Shown here: positions 1 to 12,200 of the stretch, one piece after another
How positions within the stretch are numbered: the stretch's first letter is position 1
Layout: every line of letters starts with the position of its first letter
Source of the DNA: Sipunculus nudus
Taxonomy: Eukaryota; Annelida; Sipuncula; Golfingiida; Sipunculidae
Reading direction: 5' to 3'
DNA: 64,000 nucleotides
NCBI GenBank assembly: GCA_026874595.1
Contig: CM049307.1
Span: 73,384,643-73,448,642 of the forward strand
The notes under the pieces: generated by a model
Seen by the model: only the letters and a program-made list of their open reading frames with translations
What the model was told of the DNA's origin: nothing
Databases searched by the model: none
Program-made: the position numbers and the translations under genes

Positions 1-203
1 TTTAAGATGTAAAAAACATGTTTTCTTAATGTCCCAAAATAGACTGGTCTTTTACATATCTTACATCTATCTGTTTTCTTAGTATTCCACTCTGTACTCT
101 GTAGCACTCTGTGGCTGTCTCCTGTTTTCATGTTTCATCATACAGATGCTTTGCTGTCATCCACAGACTTATCATCATTATCACTACCAGCTTTATCGCA
201 TCA
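1..203 (-). other. MRPL58 3' flank / probable 3' UTR
   Basis: Sequence downstream of the MRPL58 stop codon. No other gene or polyadenylation signal is recognised here. Confidence 0.5.
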
Positions 204-297
204 TCAGTAAGCGTCTGATCCTACTTTCCCTCGACTCTGCTTCTTCAGAGAATGTGACCTCTTCTGTCTCAGCATTTCACGACGCATCTTGTCTTTC
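204..297 (-). CDS. MRPL58: MRPL58 exon 6 with stop codon
   Basis: A 94-nt coding part with acceptor TATTCCAG. It encodes the basic tail (KDKMRREMLRQKRSHSLKKQ, then ten residues) and ends in TGA at 206-204. I see no AATAAA on this strand down to base 1, so the 3' UTR probably continues beyond the window. Confidence 0.9.
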
Positions 298-3200
298 CTG
301 GAATACATGATAAACAGAAACTAGTAGTCCGAGGACAACAGAGCTTGCCAGTACAGGGCATTAAAAAAAAGTAATGATAGATTGCATCTTGAAATTTGAT
401 ATACATTTACTTAATTTTTTTGTGAGAAATCACAAGCGTAAAAATCAAGGCAAGACAAAATTTAAAGTACAGGGACTGACTGGTACATCCAGTTCACCAA
501 AATATTTTCAATGGCATAGGTCCTATAATCCAAATGAGCTTTGTTCTTTAAATGCTTATTAAAATTGTAAAAAAAAATATAAAATATCTTGTAACATTTG
601 TCTTGAATGAATAGCAAAGCTGTGAGCTTAATGAGTTGCTACCATTCTGTGCCATTTTCAAGCCTAGGAATTCTATTATGTTTAAATCCTCATTTCATAA
701 GTCTGAGTATTAATTATCACAATCAATCACTAGCAGACCAAGTTTCATTGATACATCTTCACCAGCATTGGAGCAGTGAGCCTGTGAACTTGACATTTTA
801 CCTTTAAACCACTATACTCTATCCATGCAGAGGCTGATTACATACTAGTATCCTGGACTATATGGAGCGTACCTTTTCTCATGCACGAGTATCTCCTCCT
901 CTGAAGGCTCAGCCTCTTTCTGGGCAGCATCAAATATGATGGTCCTGATTTTATACATACAGTCAGCCTGGTTCAGCATCTGTTTTCTAGTTTTGTCTGA
1001 GGATACAATCAGGAAACCTTCCTTTGTTATCCTGTTTCTTTCCTGAATTACAAAAAGTAAGTTGCATTATCCCCAATCTGTGTTATGCTTATCATTAACT
1101 TCAATTATCGCTCATTCTTTTATTACTCAGAACAGGAGGACTTTTTCTACTTCACTCTACCAGAATTATACTCCCTCTGAATAAATATCACAGTCTGGCC
1201 TACATTTTTATTAATGTCCATGGATAAATGTGGTACATGTAATATTTTCTAATGGTACAATATCTAAGAATTGACATCACCATAATATAAGTTTCAAATT
1301 ACAAATTATTATTTCATGTTTTTCAGTCACCTAAAATTAAACAAATGACCTGAAACTACACATGAAAGTTTAATGATTCCATTTTTGATCTGAAGGTACA
1401 CTCTGACTAAAGAGATAGATATTTATGACATAAAGCAAAACACTTATTTTTACAACAGGTGTATTTTACAATAGGTGTATTAAAATTTAGGTCTGTTGGT
1501 ACCTTGATCTGACAAAATTCGCCTGATCAAGTTATTTTACAGTTGCTTACTGTGTTATCACAGTCTGGCGACGTCGACTTTGCAATTTGAATTGTTTATA
1601 TTTTTATATTTTATATATGTCGGGCATTATACAAGACGAAGCACACCAATTCAGCTTAAAAGATGGATCTTTCAAAGTATGTACTTTTAGTCTGTATGAT
1701 TATCGCCTTTCTTGTGTTAACTGGAACTGGAATGCCGCTTTTGGGCAAAGAGGAGTACATATTCGTTATTCAGCTAGTGACCTTCATCAACTTCACAACA
1801 AACTCTCACATTCTAACAATAAGTTTGATATAAGTATACTTCCGGAAGAATGCAAAAAGATTAGAAGAAGACCACGTGGCAGGAGAGGTGGAGTAAGAGT
1901 CAGGTTAAGGAGAAGATGCAGTACTAAACCGTTTGTGCCCACAATAACATTTGGTAACGTCCGTTCACTCAGCTCAAAGATTGACGAACTCCGTGCAAAC
2001 TGCCGATTTCTTTATCAATATCGAGAGGCTTGTTGCATTGCATTGACGGAATCATGGCTGAACCAAAATATATCTGACACATTCTCGAACATTCCTTATT
2101 TTACCTTATTAAGACAAGACAGAACCCAGGACTCTAATAAATCAAGAGGCGGTGGTGTAGCTCTTTATATTAATAACAGATGGTGTCAGAATATAACCGT
2201 CAGGTCTAGTATATGTTCACCAGACCTTGAAGCCCTATCAGTGAGCCTACGTCCTTCATACCTACCTAGAGAGTTTACCAATATATCTCTCACAGTTGTT
2301 TACATTCCCCCCAGTGCTGATAAAGACATTGCATCAAAGAAGATACAGGATATTGTTGCCCAATTAGAAGAAAAGAAACCACAAGCTCTGCATATTGTAC
2401 TCGGAGATATGAACCACTGTGATCTTGATCAAGCACTACCAAACTACACACAGTACGTGAACTGTAACACAAGAGGTCACCAGAAACTGGACTTATTTTA
2501 TTGTAATATTAAATCTGCTTATAAATGTGTTCAAGGTCCTCCACTAAAAAATAGTGACCATAATATGATCTATATGCAACCTACTTACAGACGTAAACTT
2601 CAAATGCTGAAACCACGTGAAATTAATATTAAAGTGAACTCAAAGGAAGCCTATGAGACCCTACAAACATGTTTTGATCTAACAGACTGGCAAATGTTCA
2701 TTGACACTTCATATGATTTAGATGAACTTACTGAAACTGTGTCTAGTTATATATCATTTTGTGAAGACATGCTGGTACCAACTAAAACCATTAAGATTTA
2801 CCCTAATAACAAACCTTTGATTAATAGTGATCTAAGGAAACTTATTGTATGTAAGCACCAAGCCTTCACAAGCAATTCAGATAACAGATATGACTTACAA
2901 AAAGAAACTGATTCTGCCATTGAGAAAGCCAAACAACAATATAAAAAGAAAGTAGAAAAACTTTTCCATAGCAAGCAATCAAAAGATGCTTGGAAGGGTC
3001 TTCAGGAATTAACTGGTATAACTAAAAGCAAGAAAGAATGCTCACTGCTTGCTGAAAATGGCTATGCTGACAAATTAAATACATTCTATGCACGTTTTGA
3101 TGAAAGTGACTTCTCAAAAGAAAAAGATGACATTCGGAGCAGTCTGAGAGCAAATTTAGAATCATGTGATGATGGCATCCTTACTGATGTAACTGATGTA

Positions 3201-6200
3201 AACAAAGTGTTAAGTAAGATTAATGTAAAGAAAGCCTGTGGACCCAACAAAATCAGTGGCAGATTAATTAAAACCTGTAGAAATAGTTTGTCCTTCATCA
3301 TACATCACATTTTTCAATTGTCTCTCTCCTTATGTAAACTACCAAAATTATGGAAGACCGCAGAAATAATTCCAGTCGCCAAAAATAACTCTCCTAAAGT
3401 GATGAATGATCTCAGGCCTGTTGCACTAACATCTATTCTCGCAAAATCTTTGGAGCGAATAGTTCTTAATAAATTACTTATAACTGTTAAACCAATGCTA
3501 GATCAACATCAGTTTGCATATTCATCCAACAGATGCACAAGCGACGCAATTGCCACATTAACTCATTATATTTATCAACACTTAGACAGGGACCCCAGAA
3601 ATTATGCCAGATCACTTTTCATTGATTATTCTTCAGCCTTCAATACAATACAGCCACACATTATGATCAATCAGCTCTGTAGATATAACATTCCTCTTTC
3701 CTACTGTCTATGGATTCTAGATTTTTCTCTCGGATAGAAGACATGTTAGAACAAGCAAAGAAACTTCTTCAGATATAATCATAAATACTGGTGCTCCACA
3801 AGGCTGTGTTCTGTCAGCAGTCCTTTTTATTCTATATACAAATAATTTGTCTGTGAGCCTTTCAGATTGTAAAATTATCAAATATGCAAACGACACTGTC
3901 ATTCTAGGCCTGATACACAAGAATGATGAATCGCTCTACAGGAAAACCATTCAATATGTGACTGGTTGGTGTGAGGAACACTACCTTCAGTTAAATGTAA
4001 AGAAGACTAAAGAAGTAGTCTTTGATTTTAGGAGATCAAAATCTGTAATTACCCCAGTTGCTATCAAAAATGAAGATGTTGATATTGTAGAAAATTATAA
4101 ATACTTAGGATGTATTATTGACAGAAATCTGAATTGGAAAGAACATGTGTTGAATCAATCCAAGAAAGCAAACAAAAGATTATATTACCTTTATTATCTA
4201 AGAAAGCTTAATATTGACAAAACCATAATTACCATGTTTTATAATTCAGTAATTTCCAGTGTCCTTACTTATTCACTGGAGTGCTGATTTACAAATATAT
4301 CTGATAAGTTAAAGAAACAGTTGAATAATACCAGGAGACCAAGAGAAGTAGTAGAATAACTGGTACTTCTCTTGCCACACACCAGGAAATCTGTGAAACC
4401 AAAACAATGGCCTTCATATCTAAGGTCATGAATGACAAAACACATCCCCTATATTCAGAGTTCCATTTTTTACTTCAGGTAAACGCCTAGATTCAATATT
4501 CTGCAGAACAACTCGTTTTAAAAAAATCTCTCGTACCACACAGTATTAAACTATTTAACTCACAACCCTCTTAGAAATTTAATGTTTTGAATTATGTGTT
4601 TTACCCGCAGAATTATCTGTTTTATCATTTTTACATGCTTAATTTTACATGCATAGTCAATATGTTATGTGTAATTTTTATGTATTTTTATGTATTATTT
4701 TTATGTATTTATCTATTTACTTATTTATTTTTTTATGTAATGAATTGCAAGTCAACAACAAATTCCTGGAACTGAAGGCTAATAAATCTTATCTTATCTT
4801 ATCTTATCTTATCTTTATGTTTGATGGTGGAAATGGATATTTTGAAGGCTATTCTTGGCAAACTAGGTTACAGTGGCCTATTTTTTTTTTCCACTGAAGG
4901 TAATTTTATATCAGATGATTTAAGTGCTGATTCAGTGACAGCTGTTACATTACAGACCACAGACATAATAACAAGTATGTAAACTTACCTTTGTTAATAT
5001 GTTGCTTCTGATCCACGCAGGGATCCAGTCTGCACTAGACACATGGAAACGGATCTCTACTTTACTGTTCACTGAAAATAACATTTACAATAATGTGTGA
5101 ATTTAAATCTGTTAAATTATATGACTGGAATAAAAATATTTGACAAAACCAAATATTCTTTACACATTTGGACCATTCAGAAACAGACTATTCTCTGCCC
5201 GCCATGTTTCATATTAAACCGTTATTTTTCACATTTACTCTAAATTGCACTGATCCTTCAATTGTTTTGCTTCCAAAATTCTGCCAATCACCAAGACTGC
5301 CTATTAGTTCTAATTAAAGCAGAACTCTTCCTTCTGCAAGAAAGCTGCTCTGTATCTGACTAAGGCCATGACAATATTATACCTCACAATCTGATACATA
5401 TCAGAAGGTTCACTCACTATATCATATATGTAAAATAAATAATGGAACATGTCCTTCAATTGGTTTGACTGTGCAGTGATTAGCCAATTAGATGCCAGTT
5501 AACATATTTCTGGCCAATGATGTTTCTCCTAATACAAACACAGGGCTGCTGCCAGCAGCCTGCTGGCTAAAACTGAATGGAGGGTGCTAGTTAAATGTTT
5601 TATTTTCTTTTAGATGGTCATATTTTGTCAATATATCAATACAAGTACATACTGAAACATGGACTGACTGTATGCCCCAGTGAATTGCTACAGCCCTAGT
5701 TACAACATACCTTTATTAACATGTTGACCTCCAGGTCCACTGCTTCTAGTATATTGTATTTGTAATTTCTCTGAAAAAAGTAATGGCATAATAATAATAT
5801 TATGTTTTACAAAAAGGAGACAGGAAAAAACCTGTAAAATAGATTACCTATGACTTGTTCTTGACCACAGATAAAGTCAACAACAAAATATGCTTTAGGA
5901 ATTCATGATGACAATAAAGACTATGATGTTGATAATATAAATGCATTAACTGGAAAAATATGAAAGGATTTTAAAATGATCACTTCAGGCATAAAAAGTC
6001 TAGGAAAGGAGAATGTAATTATTAGGACAGACTTGAATATTTTTTTATTATCTTATTATAATGACCCATATGTGAAATGCTGAATCCTCATTCTTACATG
6101 TGAGAATTCCCCATTCCATCCTGATGAAGCTCAAAAGAATAACCATACCTTGTGGTTAAAAAAGAGTTCTGAGGCTCCTGAACCAGCGTAGACTAATGTG

Positions 6201-9200
6201 TGTTGTTGAAACAGTTATGTAAACGAGTATAGGAGTATATTTTCAAAGATGGATAGACATGCCAAATTTAAGACCAATCCCTTGAACCACTCCAGAGATA
6301 TGAGCAATTTTCACCCAAAGCACATGTACAGATGGACGCCATGGCAAAATGATTGCAGATGGCTCCATCAGTCTTGAGTACAAGATGGAGGGGCCCAAGA
6401 TTTATGGAGATGCACAACTTCAGCCCAATTTGTCTATTAGTCTTAGACTTATAATGCTCCAAATACTGTCAAGTGGCAATGATGGGATATTAAAAGGCAT
6501 GAAAACAAGAAAAGGACAGAAAGTGGCGCCACCTGTCTTTCACAGACAACAAAGCTATCCAAGATCTTCAGTCAATTTGATTTTTGGACCAATCCATGCA
6601 TCTCTTATTGAAATATTTAAGATTTTGTGTGATTTTCACCATATATGGCAATATTCAAGGTCAAGGCCACTCTCAAAGGAAAGGTCATGACCCCAGTTTG
6701 AATATACATCATCCTATTACCCATGTCTATGTATATGCATGATATGAAAGAAATCTGTCCATTAGTTTTTGACTTACAATGCTTACAGTACAGTTAAGTG
6801 ATAATGATTGGGGTATTAAATGGCACAAAACAAGAATAGGACAATAGGTGGTGCCACCAATTTCTGGTATATGACAACACTATTCAAGATCTTTAGTCAA
6901 TTTGATTTTTGGATCATTCCATGCAAGATTTCTTGTGATATTTAAGAATTTGTGTGATTTTTACCAAAATAGACCTATTCAAGGACAAGGTCACTCTCCT
7001 AGTAAAGGTCATGACCCCATTTTAAACAGGCTTTGTCCTCTCACCGATATCTATGCACATGTCAAGTTTGGCAAAGATCTGTAAAATATTTTTTGAGTTA
7101 TTGCGTCTAAAGGAAATCTCTGTGGCCGCTGTGGCTCAACCGTGCTTAAACCATAGTATCCCGACTGTCTTGGAATACAATAACTTCAGGGAATCATTAT
7201 AAAAAATCAGAAATAATGAACTTTTCCTCAAAATACCAAATTTATCAGAATAAAGAATTTATATGAATGTGTAAGAACATGTATAGATATGGAAACAAAG
7301 TCCTACTTACCAACAGGTATATAACCACTAAACTCTTCATCTGTGGATTGTGGTGCCTGAAAGATGCAAAATTATCTCATCTGATTGTGTGAATGAAAGG
7401 ACTTCTGGTTGCAGCTGGAAGTTACAATTAGCAGTCATGTGGTCTATTACAGTTGTTCTATTACTATTACTTTCAATTTCTGATATTACTTTTACCAGAT
7501 TTTACCATATATTACTATTATTATCACTTTTACTGAGGTATCTATTACTATTACTTTTACTATAACTTATACTGATTGGAGGATTCAAGACCTTGCCCAT
7601 GTATTAATAATATTACAAGCACCTATATCACCGAGTTACATACACAATTTTCTTATACTGCCTCTGTCATTTACAGAAGGCCTAATGATACTGGAGATCT
7701 TAATTATTCCAGCTTCTTTAATTCTATCCTTTTATATTTTGAAACCTGAATGATTGTTAAGTAGAAATTTTAAGATAATTGAACAACTCTTGAATTATAC
7801 ATGTAATTTGAAACAACCCATTGTAAAGGCCCTGTATAATATTAATTTATATGCATATTTGTACATTTTTCTTCTTATATATTTCCCATAAATTTATTTT
7901 ATATAGCACATACTTCAGTTTAAATTTCATCTTCTTTCTCATATTTAAAACATAAAGATTTTTAGTGTAACTTAAAAATGTCTCCAGAGGAATTATTCAT
8001 CATTACTGCTTATTATTATTCAGTATCAAAGCTGACAATTCAGTTTTTATTTATGTATCAGAGGAGGAATTTATTTCCCCAATCCTTATTGATATATTCA
8101 ATAAAAATATTGTTTACATCACAATTCTTGACAGAACCAAACTGGAGACAAAAGTACCCTAGCATTCTTGACAGAACCAAACTGGAGACAAAAGTACCCT
8201 AGCTTCTGGGTGTATATGTTCATCTGGATGAGATGCCATGTTTTATTCCATTGAATCCATTATTGGACATCTTGAGTGTGGACAGAGAGGTAGTAAACTT
8301 TACAATATTGGTACATGACCTATATTCTTCCCTGCAGTAATTTCTCTTATCATTTCCCATTCTTCAGATGTAAGAGATGTTCTTAGTTTGTCAATATACA
8401 AAATCCTATATGTAAAAGCCAGCATAGGTTAATTTAGGAATGTGGAGATATATTAAAAGTTACATCAATTTGACAAAAAAATAAAATATCATTTAAGTCA
8501 CTTTCATAACAAATTTTGTATTAATCAATCTTGTACTTTACTCTTGTACTTTGTAAATAACAGGATCTTATTAACTGATGTCAAAACATCAGTTATAAAA
8601 CTAGTATAAGGGTAGTCGACAAGCGACTTCATGTATCCGCCAAATTCAGAGTAGGATGGGTGAAGTGATGCATGGATTGAGTGGCAAGGGGAAATATAGA
8701 GTTAGATGTGTTACATATTAGCATGGATGTCTGCCATGTAAACATGATTGTAGGTGGTGCCATCTGTTATTTGAACGAGAAACTATCCAAGATGTATACA
8801 CATGCAAAATTTCAGGTGGAAAATCAAACCACTGCCAAGATATGAGTGATTTTATCCCGCAGCAGACAAACAGATGGACGCCGTGCAAAAATGGTTGCAG
8901 GTGGCGCCTACAGTTTTGTGTATGATAAAGTGCTATGTGAAATTAAAACACATGCAAAATTTCAGGAAGATATGTCAAACCAGTCAGCAGATATTAGCAT
9001 GGATATCTGCAGCATGAACATGAATGTAGATTGTGCCACCTGTCATAAAATAAAGAAAGCTATCCAGGATGTATACGCATGCCAAATTTCAAGTGGATAA
9101 GTCAAACCCCGCTGAGATATGAGTGATTTTAGCCCAAGTCAAAAGAATAGATGGACACTTGCAAAAATGGTTGCAGGTGGCGCCACTAGTTTCTTTTACG

Positions 9201-12200
9201 ATAAAGAGCTATGTGAGATCTAAACACATGCAAATTTTAAGGAAGATACATCAAACCAGTCCAGAAATATAAGCATGGATGTCTGCAGCGTAAACATAAA
9301 TGTAGGTGGCGCCACCTGTCAAAAAATCAAGAAAGCTATCCAGGATGTATACACATGCAAAATTTCAGGTGGATAAGTCCAACCAATGCAGAGATATGAG
9401 TGATTTTATCCCAAGGCAGATGAACAGATGGATGCTGTGCAAAAATGGTTGCAGGTGACCTCACTATTTTTTGTGTATGTTATAAAGCTCTCCAAGGGCT
9501 ACATTTGTACAAAATTTTTTTCCCTGATTGGTCAAACGAGTCCGAAGATATGTGGGTAAATATGCCAAACAGACGCACAGATGGACGCACTGGAGAGAGG
9601 AAAGGTCAGAGGTCAACGTCGAATGGTTAGGCACCAGTTCATATGTGACCTGATAATTGGTGTAAGTTTCAGAAAAATTGGTCCAGTAGACTCAGAGGAG
9701 TTCTCCGGAAACAAATACGGCGGCGGCGGAACCCGGTCAAAAACATTGTATCCGCAAAACTTTGTTTTGGCAGATACAATAATAAAATATTAACCGTCAC
9801 TTACATTCTCATACTAACAAGTGTCCCAGGGATCATAATGCACAGCTGTCTAGGAAGACATTAACAAAAGGAATTTTATCATCTGAATGCCAAATTTTGT
9901 AGGTGGTTTCCCAATTCAACTGAAGCATAGCTCAAAGGACATGGGTAACAGAGACCTTAGTTCAGGTTTCCAAGGAGATTTTTCATGGACCCATCTGGAT
10001 GTCAAGTTAGAAGATTCTAGGTGCAATGGTTACGATATGTGCCCTGTTAACGGACCACTGCATCTTTGAAGGTCTCAAAAATAAAATAATTAACGAGGGA
10101 GACACTGAGGATATTGTATTTAAACAAGAAAATAGGCAGTCGACAAGCCACTTCAGGCAGCTGCAAAATCATAGGTAAATGAAGCACTGAATGTTTCTCA
10201 CCAAAAGCAAAGGAAGGATGGATGCCACATGAAACTAACTGCAGATGGTGCCACCAGTCTTGAGTACAAGATGGAGGCATCTTAGAAATATGGATATGCA
10301 TAGTTCCAAGCCAATACTGCCAAACCCAGAGAAAAGAGCATCAATGTATTCTATAAAAATTAACAGGAAAGTATGTGGTGCCACTGCCAGGTCTATGAGA
10401 ATACTCTCCAAGATGGATGGACATGCCAAATTTCAGACCAATACATTGAACCACTCCTGAGATATGAGCAATTTTCACTGAAAGTAAAACACATAGATTG
10501 ATTTCACGCAAAAAAAAGACTGCAGATGGCGCCACCTGTGTTTACTGCAAGATGGAGGTATCCAAGATCTATGATAATCCACAATTTCAGCCCAATACAT
10601 TGAACCAATAACTCAGATGAACAGATGGCAACTACATGGATGGTCGCCATGCAAAACTGATTGTAGGTGGCACCAGTACAAGATGGAGAGATCCTTGTCA
10701 TGAGACCCGACTTAAAATTACATTAACATCATGGAAACTTGATGCACGGAATAGACAGCAAGCTCCCTCAAATGATAATAACAGAAAAACACGCCAGATA
10801 ACTGCCAATTCACATTAATTATGCTCACAAATGGTTAAGGATGTTTATTTCAGGTTTAGACAAAAAAATGATATTAACTCTACTTGATTCTTCCTAAACT
10901 CATTGTATGACTATCCATTTGCCGACTGATGGCTGAAAATCATTGTGCAGCCATCTGACCATGCATGCATATAAATTATAATTAAGCGGTACAGCCTTTT
11001 ACACTAGGCAGCATGTGTGTAGCCCATAGACCGCTTTGGACTGAAAGTGCGTTTTTATCTTAAATATATTAAATTTTTCATCATACCAATTTTCCAGTGA
11101 ACTATAACAAGCTTTTATCTGTTAGATATCTTTATTCACAATTTACTGCAAAGATCGGACCTTTGTTTATTTTCTGGTAAACTCCCACATTGTTCGAAAC
11201 ACATGCATTTGTTGTCAGCATATTCATTCAAATGAGGCAGTGTGTTGTGAGACCCTGGCTAATAGTAAAGCAGCTTGCCAAGATAATGGCAAGCAGAAGG
11301 ACTGATATCTGAGAAGCCCATTCTGGGTTGTAAAATAAGACCCTAAACAGTTTCAGATATTGTGGCATGTATCTTTTTCTATCAAAACTTGTTAAAAATT
11401 ATCCTTGGATGGAAAATGATGTATCGTTTACAATACACCCTTTTGTCACTTTTTTGTCTGAAAATTTAGGTCGCGCAAATTTATTTTGCGGGATGCATAT
11501 TTTGCATTTTTCTTCCTTAAAAAATGAATGCTTTTTCAAAGACTGAAGTAGCCTAGTCTTGATTGAGACTAGAGAGACCCAAGAACTATTGCCTTGCATA
11601 ACTTCAGCTCAACAGCCAGAACTCCCATGCTTCATTAACATTTTAAAATGAGATTTGGTTTTCAAAATTACACACACGCCACCTAATGATAAGGTGAGTA
11701 CTATTACTGTTGGGACATATTAGTACATGGCTTTATTTGGACAGGCAACCAGTGTGAAAGCTTTATTCATTGAAATTTATCATATCATATACCAATCCTG
11801 AATAAATAGCAAGTATTAATAGACAAACCAAATGGAAACTTTGTCAGTGCATTGAAGCGTAGCAAGCGAGCGTGTCACAGGCTCACTTCAAACTCGATAT
11901 TTGACACTGTACCCTTTCGTTGCTAAAACTATACGCGCATTTTTAATTATAAACTTTGATGCAAAGGGTACCCATGATCCATAATCCGAGCTTACATCTC
12001 TGTCCTAATCATATAAATTATTCTTTAGGCGTTAATTTAACTCAGTGTTTTTGCCCTTGAGCCACAGCTTCGGTGTCCATATTCACATGGTAAACTTGCA
12101 CCCCGTGACTCAGGTCGTAAGCATGTAGATGTCACACTTCGCTGACCCTAAAACTTCAGAGCGGCCAAGCTGTATGCATGTGCAGTATAGGCTATATAGC

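Larger units (their letters stand above)
1550..4820 (+). mobile_element. Degenerate jockey-superfamily LINE (CR1/L2/Rex1-like), antisense in MRPL58 intron 4
   Basis: A nearly full-length ORF2 region of a non-LTR retrotransposon: apurinic endonuclease, then reverse transcriptase, then a simple-repeat 3' tail (TCTTA repeats at about 4788-4815) after AATAAATC. The tail and the 'LNVKKTKEVVFDFRR' motif suggest the CR1/L2/Rex1 side of the jockey superfamily; this placement is inference. The element is dead: one frameshift near 3724, a TGA at 4285 where related proteins carry Trp, and a catalytic YADD box that reads YAND. It lies wholly inside MRPL58 intron 4 in the opposite orientation. The 5' end is not precise. 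Confidence 0.88.

Noticed and set aside
1186-1570. Repeated 'ATCACAGTCTGGC' at 1188 and 1558 as a LINE target duplication
   Set aside because: Both copies lie upstream of the LINE rather than on either side of it.
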